Assembly (NCBI RefSeq): GCF_014284235.1 | Contig: NZ_JACOGD010000001.1 | Coordinates: forward strand, 62,001 to 126,000 | Source of the DNA: Cognatundibacterium curvum | Lineage (GTDB): Bacteria > Pseudomonadota > Gammaproteobacteria > Burkholderiales > Burkholderiaceae_D | Direction of reading: 5' to 3' | DNA: 64,000 nt | Part shown: positions 21,559 to 29,933 of the stretch, piece after piece | How the letters are laid out: each line of letters opens with the position of its first letter | Position numbering within the stretch: the first letter of the stretch is position 1 | Program-made: the position numbers and the translations under genes | The notes under the pieces: model-generated | Seen by the model: the letters and a program-made list of their open reading frames with translations, nothing else | Databases searched by the model: none | What the model was told of the DNA's origin: nothing

Positions 21559-22560
21559 TCAGGTGATCCTGTTCTTGATACGCATAAACGGCCGTTCGAC
21601 TGCATACCAGCTGATGCTTCCTGCGATCACTGAAAGTATGAAGACGGTGATTATTGCCAGCGCCAGGTTTATATGTGGGTGGTACCACAGCACGATTTTA
21701 TTGACAGGCCATGCGTACAGATAGGTGCCATAAGAGACATCGGGCAGGGTGTTGAAGCTATGCATCGCTTTTGCGTGCAGTGCAAAATACAAGATGGCAT
21801 AGCTGCCAAAAAGGCTGAGGGCTGGTTCTGCCATTGTGTGCGAGAAAAACAAGCCGCTGCAAAGGGCAAGTGAAGCCCAGGCCAGCTTACTGTTCCAGCG
21901 CAGTTTGTCGTGGTATAGGCAGAAACATCCACCTGCCGAAAATGCCATCACCAGGCGCATATATATTTCAAACTTATGCGGCGCTCCATTCAGCTTGATC
22001 GCGACATACGCCAAAGTGCATGCAGTCCACAATAACAGCCAGCTCCAGCGCTTATTGAGTAAGCCCAGCATCCCGCAAAACAGCACAAGCAAATAGCATT
22101 TGAATTCATAGGGGATGCTCCACATCGAGCCATTAAGTGCCGGATACTGCGTATTGGGAAACACTTCTGGATGCCCGCCCAGACTTAGTTTCAACATGCC
22201 AGAGAAAAACTGCTGCACATTAAATTGTTGGAAGTAATCCGGCGTACTGAATAAAGGCCCGATGAGCAAAGCGCAGATCAGGCACGAGGCAATGAAGCCC
22301 GGATAAATTCTGAGCAGACGGCTGCTCAGGAAACTGACAAATGCCGGTCGCTTGAGCCAGCTTTTGACGATCAAAAAGCCACTCAGGATAAAAAAACAAT
22401 CGACTGCCAGTTCGCCAAATGAAATCGTCCCAAAAATTTGCGTCAGAATTTCATGGCTGCGATTGCCATCCTGCAGTTCCGGAACATGAGACACAATGAC
22501 CAGGCTGGCAAAGAGAAATCTAAGAAAATTGAAATTGTTTTGGAACTCAGGCTTATTCAT
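21559..22560 (-). CDS. Acyltransferase 3 family membrane protein (OafA/YrhL-like)
   Basis: A multi-pass membrane O-acyltransferase of about 333 residues with around ten hydrophobic segments. The N-terminal NNFNFLRFLFASLVIVSHVPE carries the family's catalytic-region arginine and histidine. FFILSGFLIVKSWLKR and SRLLRIYPGFI are classic Acyl_transf_3 segments. Such enzymes acetylate lipopolysaccharide O-antigen, exopolysaccharide or other surface glycans. The frame is open to 22716, but the ATG at 22560 (MNKPEFQNNFNFLR) is the normal family start. No polysaccharide cluster is nearby, so the substrate is unknown. Confidence 0.85.
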   Translation of the reverse strand: MNKPEFQNNFNFLRFLFASLVIVSHVPELQDGNRSHEILTQIFGTISFGELAVDCFFILSGFLIVKSWLKRPAFVSFLSSRLLRIYPGFIASCLICALLIGPLFSTPDYFQQFNVQQFFSGMLKLSLGGHPEVFPNTQYPALNGSMWSIPYEFKCYLLVLFCGMLGLLNKRWSWLLLWTACTLAYVAIKLNGAPHKFEIYMRLVMAFSAGGCFCLYHDKLRWNSKLAWASLALCSGLFFSHTMAEPALSLFGSYAILYFALHAKAMHSFNTLPDVSYGTYLYAWPVNKIVLWYHPHINLALAIITVFILSVIAGSISWYAVERPFMRIKNRIT

Positions 22561-23038
22561 AGAGAAGAGGTTGTCGCTCTGATTGTATAGGTTTGTCAGT
22601 TGCCAGGACGCGGGGTTGCCCCCTATGTCCGCAGTGGTCTGCGAAAAGCTTCGTTTGCATTTTTTATGTTTCGATTTAAAAAACGAAACAACCAAACAAC
22701 GAAACAACTTGAGCATGATGTGCTCAAGACCCGGTTATTTTGGTCGGGCTGACAAAAAAGTTTTCCATCATATCTGCATCCGCATATGGATGCCAGTGCT
22801 GAGCAAATATTGGTAGATTTAAATGTCTGGTTTGTTTTGCTAATCGCTGGCTGGCTTCTGATCCCGCTTTCAGACTGTCGGGTGCCGCCAAAGCAGCGCG
22901 GTGCTTGTTTTGGGCGTGGAAAGCGATCCTGCACTTCGTCTGGCAGCCTGCCAGATCGTCCTCCTGATCAGTAGATTGACACGGCTTTCTCGCAGTCCCA
23001 TCCCTGTCAGTTCAGCCTCGCATCTGGTATCATTCGGC
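22561..23038. other. Divergent gap with short repeats, no gene
   Basis: This 478-base gap lies between the leftward acyltransferase and the rightward udk. The 11-mer AACGAAACAAC occurs twice at about 22682-22708. A perfect hairpin CTTGAGCA / TGCTCAAG (22708-22728, five-base loop) follows immediately. GTTTCG and CGAAAC also form an inverted pair at about 22668-22688. No coding sequence is supported. Confidence 0.45.
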
Positions 23039-23680
23039 ATGAACAAGATTTCTTTCCATCCATTTGTAATTGGTGTCGCTGGCGGCAGCGGCAGTGGTAA
23101 GTCTACGGTATCCCAGCAAGTGCTCGCGTCGTTTGGCGCCGATATGGTCTCGGTGGTGATGCAGGACGATTACTACTGCGACCAATCCCATCTCAGCCCT
23201 GAAGAACGCCGCAGGCAGAACTACGATCACCCACAAGCTTTCGACTGGCCTCTGCTGGTGCAGCACGTCCAGGCCTTGCGCAATGGCGAAACCATCGCAA
23301 TGCCTGAATACGACTTCACGATCGATAACCGCTCCAACCGCACCATCCCCGTGAAGCCCGCGCCTGTCATCGTGATCGAAGGCCTGTTTGCTTTGTATGA
23401 TGCCGATTTACGCAATCTGATGTCGCTCAAGATTTTTGTCGATACCGCGTCTGATGTGCGTTTCATCCGCCGTATGCAAAGGGATATCACCGAGCGCGGC
23501 CGCAACGTAGAGAGCGTCGTCAGCCAGTACATGGAAACGGTACGCCCTATGCATCAGCAATTCATAGAACCAACCAAGCGCCACGCCAACGTCATCATTC
23601 CGCATGGTGCTAACGGCCCTGCAGTCGACGTGATTACCACCAAGGTAGCCAGCGTACTCGACCAGTTAAAGCAAAACTGA
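23039..23680 (+). CDS. udk: Uridine kinase
   Basis: A uridine/cytidine salvage kinase of about 213 residues that makes UMP and CMP. The P-loop GVAGGSGSGKSTV is at the N-terminus; DDYYCDQSHLSPEERRRQNYDHP is the conserved nucleoside-side region, and VIVIEGLFALYD the Walker B region. RRMQRDITERGRNVESV is the usual lid. The frame opens upstream at 22901, but MNKISFHPFVIGVAGG at 23039 gives the standard E. coli-like length. No clear ribosome site is seen. Confidence 0.93.
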   Translation: MNKISFHPFVIGVAGGSGSGKSTVSQQVLASFGADMVSVVMQDDYYCDQSHLSPEERRRQNYDHPQAFDWPLLVQHVQALRNGETIAMPEYDFTIDNRSNRTIPVKPAPVIVIEGLFALYDADLRNLMSLKIFVDTASDVRFIRRMQRDITERGRNVESVVSQYMETVRPMHQQFIEPTKRHANVIIPHGANGPAVDVITTKVASVLDQLKQN

Positions 23681-23686
23681 TTGTCC

Positions 23687-23791
23687 GGCGTAAGCGTCAA
23701 ATGATGCTTACGCCATACTCAGCACATTCCCGGCAATATACTTAAGCGCCACGCCTGCGTGTATTTACGCAGCGCAGTGGCGCTTTTTCTT
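23687..23791 (+). terminator. Two hairpins after udk; the second is a terminator
   Basis: A first perfect repeat GGCGTAAGC / GCTTACGCC (23687-23714) lacks a T-run. The second (about 23745-23784) pairs AGCGCCAC with GTGGCGCT, has an inner CTGCGT/ACGCAG stem, and is followed by TTTTT, a good Rho-independent terminator for udk. Confidence 0.8.
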
Positions 23792-23865
23792 GTGCGGATC
23801 AAGCCCGGAGCAATTGGTCACTCTTTGCTCTTGTGTGTAGAAAAATGGTACGGGTAAGAAAATAA

Positions 23866-23883
23866 AAAAGCCTATAAGGCTTA
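23866..23883 (-). terminator. Orphan minus-strand terminator
   Basis: On the minus strand AAGCCT-TAT-AGGCTT runs straight into TTTTTATTTTC. No gene on that strand ends here; the only candidate upstream on that strand is the tRNA-like fragment at 23904-23921. The arrangement (tRNA 3' end, short spacer, terminator) copies that of tRNA-Ser at 25683. Confidence 0.6.
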
Positions 23884-23903
23884 TGCGCTTAAAGGCTCTG
23901 TGT

Positions 23904-23921
23904 CTTGGTGGAGGGGGGGGG
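23904..23921 (-). repeat. tRNA 3'-end fragment; 18-bp direct repeat of the tRNA-Ser end
   Basis: The plus strand CTTGGTGGAG followed by eight more G matches the 3' end region of tRNA-Ser (25681-25698) at 16 of 18 positions, in the same orientation. It includes the CCA (TGG on the plus strand). The rest of a tRNA body is absent. It may be an att-like remnant or what is left of a deleted tRNA gene. Confidence 0.45.
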
Positions 23922-24233
23922 CATGAGCCGTTTATATACAATGCTTTTAAAGCACGCTACCATGACTAATTGCATTATTTGTATTCTCCAGTATTCCCAC
24001 GAGAATCAGTCAAAAAGCGGTTTCGAATTGAGGGGAATTATCCTTGCTTCAAATTAGTTTTCAATGTCACTCTCAATGAGTGTAGAAATCTTGTTTTTAT
24101 GAAGGTTGAGCGTTTATTTGCTGCTTTCAACCCTGCAGCTGAACCCGGATGTAAAGCTGGATTGTCTCTTGCAATTCCCCCTGCCTTATCAGCGAATCAA
24201 ATTACAACATGTTTTCCACCGAAGGAGTGATCT
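23922..24233. other. AT-rich gap, no supported gene
   Basis: An 86-codon open frame (23970-24230) exists but starts with TTG, has no ribosome site and shows no domain. The only clear signal is the AAGGAG at 24222-24227 that serves the next gene. Confidence 0.4.
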
Positions 24234-24581
24234 GTGAAATATATTTCATCCCCTTTGTTTTGCAGTAGTTTCACATTTACATTGGTATTGCTTTGGACAT
24301 TCTGTATTCATCTGGGGCTTGTCTCTGCAGAAGGCGGACTATCGAATTTACATCTCAGTGAAATATTTAAATACTTTATCGTTGCTTTGCTTTTATCTGT
24401 GCTGATTTCAATCTATGGCGTTTCAAAAGGCGCATCTGAAAAAAGAGTGTTATGGATATATCGTGTTTGGGGTGGCTTGTTACTAGCCGTGGGCACTTTT
24501 ATCTTCTTTTGTTTCTCGGTTTCTGGTTTGATCTTAGTGGGCCTTGCCCTTACTTTTGGATCTGGTCGTGCTGAAGAATAG
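24234..24581 (+). CDS. Small hypothetical membrane protein
   Basis: Not recognised. The 115-residue protein has three hydrophobic segments (about 10-30, 45-65, 78-107) and a polar Gly/Ser/Arg C-terminus. The GTG start is well supported by AAGGAG six bases upstream. Base use is clearly more A+T-rich than in the housekeeping genes, as in the whole insert up to the tRNA. It could be a partner of the lysozyme-inhibitor gene that follows, but no direct evidence shows this. Confidence 0.6.
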   Translation: MKYISSPLFCSSFTFTLVLLWTFCIHLGLVSAEGGLSNLHLSEIFKYFIVALLLSVLISIYGVSKGASEKRVLWIYRVWGGLLLAVGTFIFFCFSVSGLILVGLALTFGSGRAEE

Positions 24582-24824
24582 GTGGTGTATTGACGATGCT
24601 TGCAATAGCGTCTGATCAAGCCGACATTAACCCGATTAGCGCCCTGCAATCTGTCTGGGGATATTTAAATCATAATCCACTCCACATTGTTTCATTTATG
24701 ACTATTTTATTGGCATAATTGCTAAATATCTCGACAATTCTGATTTTTATATTTTTTTCCCGAATTTTGATTGCGGATCTATTTTTTTAACAAATAAGTT
24801 TTAGTTATTTGGAATGCTATTTGT

Positions 24825-25340
24825 ATGAATATTAAGAAAGTATTGATTTTAAGTACGTTTTTATTTGTGAATTTTTCCATGGCGGGCGAATTGACTGGAT
24901 ATCAAAATACCAATCAATTCGTACATAAGAGTACCTTTAAAAAATCCACAAAAAGTTTTTTTGGAAGTTCACGTGGTACTTATACTTGGGAAAATGGACT
25001 GGTCTACGATCAGGTCATAATGGCCTTGTTGGGGCCGCCTGATGATATTAAAAAAATAGAAGGAACGGAGTTTTATCTTGCATCAGCGTGCCAGGTGCAT
25101 AACTGTGGAGTAAAAGCGGCGGTAATCTTGAGTGATATTCAGAATCCTGTCGCATTTGCTATTATTCATACAGAAAAGTGCCCTGTTAAGCCTGTTCTTA
25201 GTGAATGCAACCGTTATGAAGAAGTGACAATTTTTACTAAACAAGTTGAAGCAGATTTTAAAATTAAAAGCTACCTCACAGAATGGGCTGAAAGTAAAGT
25301 TGGAAAGCTAAAATCTGTTAATGTAAAGGTAATTAAATAA
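24825..25340 (+). CDS. Ivy-like periplasmic lysozyme inhibitor
   Basis: A secreted protein of 171 residues with a signal peptide cut after about residue 20 (LFVNFSMA-GE). The segment FYLASACQVHNCGVKAAVILS places Cys89-Gln-Val-His92-Asn-Cys94-Gly. That reproduces the C-K-P-H-D-C-G loop of E. coli Ivy, whose histidine enters the active site of C-type lysozymes. The surrounding strands (EFYLASAC and AVILSD) also align by eye with Ivy. The protein is somewhat longer than Ivy because of an extended C-terminus with a further cysteine pair. Very A+T-rich codon use suggests transfer. Role inferred: protection of peptidoglycan from host or amoebal lysozyme. Confidence 0.68.
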   Translation: MNIKKVLILSTFLFVNFSMAGELTGYQNTNQFVHKSTFKKSTKSFFGSSRGTYTWENGLVYDQVIMALLGPPDDIKKIEGTEFYLASACQVHNCGVKAAVILSDIQNPVAFAIIHTEKCPVKPVLSECNRYEEVTIFTKQVEADFKIKSYLTEWAESKVGKLKSVNVKVIK

Positions 25341-25642
25341 AATAAATATTCAAGCACTTTTGTCGTTTATTTAATATTAAATATTAGTGGGGATGATGAA
25401 ACGATACATGATGCATGACGGCACATTATTCGTGGGTGGAGGTGGAGTCCAGTATGCCGATGTACGCCGGCCGCAAATATTGGAAAGCTGAACAGAGCGC
25501 AACACGTTAAGAGACTGAGGCTAAGAATGATAAAACTTTCCAAATAGCATCATCTCTGGCAGCCAAGGCAAAGCAAGAAGCACGCACCTTTGTGCACGCT
25601 ATCAATGGCATACTGAGTCGCATACCGATTACAGGAAAAAAC
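25341..25642. other. Gap between lysozyme inhibitor and tRNA-Ser, no gene
   Basis: No convincing coding frame is present. The left part is A+T-rich like the insert; from about 25430 the composition returns to that of the chromosome. Confidence 0.4.
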
Positions 25643-25673
25643 AAAAAAGCCCTTGAATTTCAAGGGCTTTTTT
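25643..25673. terminator. Terminator of tRNA-Ser
   Basis: AAAAAAGCCCTTGAA and TTCAAGGGCTTTTTT form a near-perfect 15-base hairpin with T-runs on both strands. On the minus strand it lies 10 bases beyond the tRNA 3' end. Confidence 0.9.
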
Positions 25674-25682
25674 ACATTAACT

Positions 25683-25772
25683 TGGCGGAGAGGGGGGGAT
25701 TCGAACCCCCGATACCTGTTACAGTACGCCTGATTTCGAGTCAGGTACATTCAACCACTCTGCCACCTCTCC
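25683..25772 (-). tRNA. tRNA-Ser (anticodon CGA)
   Basis: This 90-base class II tRNA starts GGAGAGG, and its acceptor pairs with CCTCTCC; the discriminator G and the CCA end are encoded. The D-arm is GGCAGAGTGGTTGAATG. The anticodon loop CTCGAAA, between stems CTGA and TCAG, gives CGA, reading UCG. The long variable arm typical of Ser/Leu tRNAs and the T-arm GGGGGTTCGAATCCCCC follow. The 3' end faces the AT-rich insert, the usual position for a tRNA used as an integration target. Confidence 0.96.
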
Positions 25773-25890
25773 GGCTTTGGTTGTTCGTCATAAACGAAGC
25801 GTGCGAGTATAGCAAAGAATCCTGATTTTTTCCAGTTCGTGTTGCGTATGCGTAAAGTATTTCTGTTCTGGCGTTCAGGGCAGGGGATAT

Positions 25891-26712
25891 TCAGCGCGTT
25901 TCGTTCAGGTAGCGCTCCAGCAGTGTTGCTGCGGGCAGCTGCTGGATTTGTAGCTGGCTGCGATGGGTGGAGTGAAAGGCAATCGCCAGTTGTTGCATGC
26001 TCTGGCCGGATGCGCAGGTGTGCAGATGGAATTGCCAGCCGTTTAGCGGTATGCCTTCCGGGGCGCTGATCAGGCATGGGTGGTTCTGCCTCAGACTCAG
26101 ACTGAATTGCAGCGGGTCTAAGCGGTAACCCATGCCCAGTGCTTTGAGTAAGGCTTCTTTGAGTGACCAGTAAGCGATGAAGCGTGAATCCGGGTCCGGG
26201 TGGGACAGGATGTCCTGGCGTTCTGCTGGGGTGCATACGGTAGCGCACAGGTGTTCCAGCTCAGGAAATGCCTGGACCACTTCGATATCCACGCCCAGCT
26301 TGCAGTCTGGCGCTAAGGCCTGGCGGCTGAGTGCGACCAGGATCTGATGTTCATTATGCGACAGGCTCAGATGGTAGTTGGTCTGGTTAAGCTGCAGGCT
26401 GGGTTTGCCGAGTTGATCCCTGACTATCCGGATCTGATGGATCTGCGAACAAGGGAGCTGAAACAATTGGGCTGCCAACAGTTTGCTCAGTGCGCGGCCT
26501 CCCAGAAAGCGCTGTTGATCGCCCAGATGCTGATACTGGTGCAGGCGCGAGGTTTCTTCCTGATCCAACAGATGCAGAAGCTGATTGCGATGCTGCGCCA
26601 CTTCGGCGGTGGCGATCTGGCTCAGGTAAATACTGACTTGCAGAGGTTTTTTGTTCCATACCATCGCGCCTGGAAGTTGACTGAGCCAGAGTGACAGGCG
26701 CTGATTAAACAT
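25891..26712 (-). CDS. 4'-phosphopantetheinyl transferase (Sfp type)
   Basis: This 273-residue enzyme moves phosphopantetheine from CoA to acyl or peptidyl carrier proteins. The Sfp-type signatures are present: KLGVDIEVV (Mg-binding D142 and E144) and [12 protein letters not shown] (W182, K185, E186, K190). The fold is two pseudo-repeated halves, as in Sfp/AcpT-type enzymes. Its start overlaps the histidine-kinase stop by 8 bases, so it is translationally coupled to a signalling gene, an unusual partner. No polyketide or peptide synthase lies in the window; its carrier protein is unknown. Confidence 0.88.
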   Translation of the reverse strand: MFNQRLSLWLSQLPGAMVWNKKPLQVSIYLSQIATAEVAQHRNQLLHLLDQEETSRLHQYQHLGDQQRFLGGRALSKLLAAQLFQLPCSQIHQIRIVRDQLGKPSLQLNQTNYHLSLSHNEHQILVALSRQALAPDCKLGVDIEVVQAFPELEHLCATVCTPAERQDILSHPDPDSRFIAYWSLKEALLKALGMGYRLDPLQFSLSLRQNHPCLISAPEGIPLNGWQFHLHTCASGQSMQQLAIAFHSTHRSQLQIQQLPAATLLERYLNETR

Positions 26713-28774
26713 GTCCGGCTGCGCTGCTTGTTAACCCCGCGACTGGCTGTGCAGCGAGCTGATTCAAAACTTCGTACAAGACCTGGCGGTTGATTGGTTT
26801 TGTCAGGTAACCGTCCAGCCCGACTGCCATTGCTTCCTGCTGCTCGCTGGCCAGTGCAGAGGCGGTCAGCGCATAGATCGGTGTGCGTTGCCGCTCAGGT
26901 GACTGTTGTTCCAGTTGCCGTATCATTTTGCTGGCATCCAGTCCGCCCATGACTGGCATTTGCATGTCCATCAGGATCAGGTCAAAGCGGTCTTCTTTCC
27001 AGCGCTCGACGGCTTCCTGACCGTTATTGGCTAACACGGTCTGATGGCCTTGTTTAGCGATCAGGCTCAGGATCAGGGTCTGATTCACAGTATTGTCTTC
27101 GGCGATCAGGATTTTAAGCTGGCGTAATTCGTGCTGAGCCGGTGCGCTCGCGACTGCCTTTTTATCTGCGGAAGATTGACGCGGAAATACGGCAGGGATG
27201 GTCAGGCAAAATTCACTGCCCATGCCGGGCACGCTGTTGAGCGTAATGCTGCCGCCCATCAGTTGCGCCAGCCGGTTGCAGATGCTCAGGCCCAGACCGG
27301 TACCACCGAAGCGTCGCGTGGTCGAGGCATCTTGCTGCGAAAATGCGTCAAAGATACGACCTTGCTCGGACACGGGAATGCCTATGCCTGAATCTTTCAC
27401 CATGAAGTGCAGATGCGCCGTATCTTCTGCGTGGGCTGGTGGAGTCAGTTTTGCGCGTAACACGACTTCGCCATGATCGGTAAACTTGAGCGCATTGCTG
27501 AGCAGATTGTTCAGTATCTGGTTCAGACGGGTAGGGTCGCCGAGTATGATTTGCGGGATGTCTGACGCAATTTCTGCGCGTAGCGGCAAATGTTTTTTCT
27601 GGGCGTTCAGTTCGTGATTGGGAAGTATGTCCTGCAGTAATTCCGGTAAGCGTATCTCTATCGCTTCCATCTCTATCTTATTCGCTTCGATTTTACTGAA
27701 ATCGAGTATGTCATTGATGATGACCAGCAGATTATTCGCAGAGCGATGTGCCATTACCAGATAATTGATTTGTTCTTCGTTGAGCTGGGTATCTAAGGTC
27801 AGCTCCAGCATGCCTATGACACCGTTCATTGGTGTGCGGATTTCATGACTCATATTGGCCAGAAAACTGCTTTTCGCCTGGTTGGCGTTTTCTGCTGCGG
27901 TTTTTGCCAATTCCAGTGCGGACCTGGATTTTTCGCCTTCTTCCACCAGTTTGCTGATGGTGGCGATGACGGTGGCAATATTGTCGTCTTGCTCCATACG
28001 CTTGCGCGAATCCGGCACCAGGCTGATCAGGATCTGGCGTAAGGAGTTTAAGGTGCTTTCCCGCTCGCTGAGTTCAGCTCTGAGCTGGCTGGCGGTATTT
28101 TGCAGTGTCAGCAGTGTCTGCCTGAGTTCTATCGGTGCGTTTTGGATCAGGTGCTCATATTCGACGTCGCGACCTTCTGAGGTGCCGAGTTCCAGCATTT
28201 GGCTGGCTTGCAAGGTGCCCAGCCAGCGTTGTAGCGGAAACCAGATCAGTACCAGTCCGCCGATAAAACTGGCGAGTGTCATCAGTATCGCGACTTTGAT
28301 CATCTGCCACATTTTCTGGGCGATTTCGAAGTTGTCAAAACTCAGACGCAATACGCCATAATCCTGGCCGCCAACGCGGATAATCCGGTTATCGTCGAAC
28401 AGATGGCTGGCTACGCGGGCTGTGATCCAGTCGGGGATGTAGCCGCGCAGTTCGCTGGTTTTTTCGCGGCTGCTAATCAGACCGTTTTGCAGCGGGATGA
28501 ATTTAGCGGATGAATAATTAGGACTATTCACCATACGGTCCAGCGTGCGTTTGATCGTGTCGTAATCGCCGATCACTGCACTGTCAGTGATGGTGTGGGC
28601 AGATACCTCCAGCATAGAAGCTGCGGATTCCTGCACATCTGATATCTCTTGGGTGAAGCGGGTCTCGTAGTAAACCGAAATAGCACCCAACATAAACACC
28701 AGCCAGGTCACGCTGTATAAAGCGTAGACCCGCAACACCAGTGATTGAGGCAGCAAATAGCGCAGAAAGGACAC
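26705..28774 (-). CDS. Hybrid sensor histidine kinase with receiver
   Basis: A 689-residue inner-membrane sensor. It has a membrane helix at about 14-35, a periplasmic domain of about 125 residues, a second helix at about 161-180 and a cytoplasmic coiled coil. The HisKA box [15 protein letters not shown] has H310, and a HATPase domain has DSGIGIP and [11 protein letters not shown]-terminal receiver follows (IAEDN, phospho-acceptor D603 in LMDMQMP). No Hpt domain is present. The GTG start has GGAG upstream. The gene is 16 bases after a PhnD-like binding protein, which suggests that protein presents a ligand to the periplasmic domain, like TorT with TorS. No separate response regulator adjoins it. 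Confidence 0.92.
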   Translation of the reverse strand: MSFLRYLLPQSLVLRVYALYSVTWLVFMLGAISVYYETRFTQEISDVQESAASMLEVSAHTITDSAVIGDYDTIKRTLDRMVNSPNYSSAKFIPLQNGLISSREKTSELRGYIPDWITARVASHLFDDNRIIRVGGQDYGVLRLSFDNFEIAQKMWQMIKVAILMTLASFIGGLVLIWFPLQRWLGTLQASQMLELGTSEGRDVEYEHLIQNAPIELRQTLLTLQNTASQLRAELSERESTLNSLRQILISLVPDSRKRMEQDDNIATVIATISKLVEEGEKSRSALELAKTAAENANQAKSSFLANMSHEIRTPMNGVIGMLELTLDTQLNEEQINYLVMAHRSANNLLVIINDILDFSKIEANKIEMEAIEIRLPELLQDILPNHELNAQKKHLPLRAEIASDIPQIILGDPTRLNQILNNLLSNALKFTDHGEVVLRAKLTPPAHAEDTAHLHFMVKDSGIGIPVSEQGRIFDAFSQQDASTTRRFGGTGLGLSICNRLAQLMGGSITLNSVPGMGSEFCLTIPAVFPRQSSADKKAVASAPAQHELRQLKILIAEDNTVNQTLILSLIAKQGHQTVLANNGQEAVERWKEDRFDLILMDMQMPVMGGLDASKMIRQLEQQSPERQRTPIYALTASALASEQQEAMAVGLDGYLTKPINRQVLYEVLNQLAAQPVAGLTSSAAGHV

Positions 28775-28790
28775 AAAGAACTCCGTTCAG

Positions 28791-29648
28791 TTAGCGCAGG
28801 CTGGCTGGCGCATTTTGATAAAAGCGCTTATAGCTCGCGTATTCGCTGTTATCGGCCGGAATGAAATAGTTATCGGTACTTAAGCCCACTTTTTGTGATA
28901 CCTGGTGCAGGATTTCTCTGCCTTGCGGGTCGTTTTTCATATTGAAAAAAGCATTGGCGACAGCTTTGACTGTGCTGTCACTGACTTTGCCCGAGGCCAT
29001 CAGTGCCAGATCATGATAGGGCTCGGACGACCACAAGATGCGGAATTTCTTTTTTTCACGCGTGGAGTAACTGTCGATCAGCTGGGAATTGCCACCTACC
29101 GCCTGCACCTTACCGGCAAACAGCTGGGCCAGTGCGCCATTTTGATTGCCGCCGAAAACGACATTCACGTCTATCCCCTTACTGATTAGCTGTGCCATAG
29201 GGACTTTGTAGCCTACCAGCGCTTCTGGTCCCGGGAAGGCGACACTTTTGTCTTTCAGTTGCTGTAACTCAGTGATGCCAGAGTCCGCCGGAACCACGAT
29301 TTGTCCGGTCACTGAGGGTATATTCCTGCGACCAAAGACCTTCCATCCCAGCTTCTCCCGTTCGGGGGAAAATAAATGGTTGGTGAATGCAAATTCGACT
29401 TCCTGTGCCAGCACAAAGCTGGTGGTGTCAGCGCTGGTCCTGCCGATTTTGAGGCTGAGCTTAACGCCGCTTTTTTCGGAAATGTAATTAATGATGGGAT
29501 TCCAGTAAGCGGCAGTCAGATTGATATCGTATTGATTGACTGGCGAGAAACGGTAAACCGTCTCTTCTGCACTGGCGACACTGGTCAAGAAAGCGTTGGA
29601 TATCAGTACAGCAGCAGCCAGCTTAGGTATGGACAGGACGAGGCGCAT
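28791..29648 (-). CDS. PhnD-like periplasmic binding protein, likely sensor partner
   Basis: A 285-residue phosphate/phosphite/phosphonate-type binding protein (Peripla PhnD family). A signal peptide is cut at about SVASA-EE. YRFSPVNQYDINLTAAYWNPI opens the mature domain, and FVLAQEVEFAFTNH, QLKDKSVAFPGPEALVGYK and FGGNQNGALAQLFAGKVQAVGG follow. No transporter subunits are adjacent; the next gene is the hybrid kinase. The inferred role is ligand capture for signalling rather than uptake. The ATG at 29648 has GGAG seven bases upstream. The true ligand is not predictable. Confidence 0.85.
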   Translation of the reverse strand: MRLVLSIPKLAAAVLISNAFLTSVASAEETVYRFSPVNQYDINLTAAYWNPIINYISEKSGVKLSLKIGRTSADTTSFVLAQEVEFAFTNHLFSPEREKLGWKVFGRRNIPSVTGQIVVPADSGITELQQLKDKSVAFPGPEALVGYKVPMAQLISKGIDVNVVFGGNQNGALAQLFAGKVQAVGGNSQLIDSYSTREKKKFRILWSSEPYHDLALMASGKVSDSTVKAVANAFFNMKNDPQGREILHQVSQKVGLSTDNYFIPADNSEYASYKRFYQNAPASLR

Positions 29649-29873
29649 CGTTAGTCTCCGGATAGCAGGAAAGTTGTTTTCATTATAGCGACATGATCGA
29701 AGGAAATATTAAAATGTTTCCGAAAGAGAACTCAACTTTGATCCAGTTAAACTAAATTGACGACATTTATGCCTCAATAAGATATTTTTTGTCGAAATTC
29801 CAGATCGTGAACAATTGTTAGTCATATCTTAGCGCCTAAATCTAGTCGCTAAATGCATACATTGCGCTGTAGC

Positions 29874-29903
29874 GCGACAGGATAGAGGCAGACCGGATAC
29901 AAT
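29874..29903 (+). promoter_or_regulatory. Putative promoter of the moe/moa genes
   Basis: GCGACA (29874-29879) and TACAAT (29898-29903) have an 18-base spacer, 31 bases before the moeA ATG. No molybdenum-cofactor riboswitch fold is recognisable in the 285-base gap, whose left part is A+T-rich. Confidence 0.4.
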
Positions 29904-29933
29904 CCAGCTCTGCTGATTTGTATTGCTTTTACT

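Noticed and set aside
22901-23038. N-terminal extension of udk to 22901
   Set aside because: Extension is not like uridine kinases; MNKISFHPF at 23039 gives the family length.
23970-24230. 86-codon open frame in the AT-rich insert
   Set aside because: TTG start, no ribosome site, no recognisable fold; its end overlaps the AAGGAG of the next gene.
29649-29933. Possible molybdenum-cofactor riboswitch before moeA
   Set aside because: No conserved core of that RNA could be recognised; only promoter-like boxes are seen.
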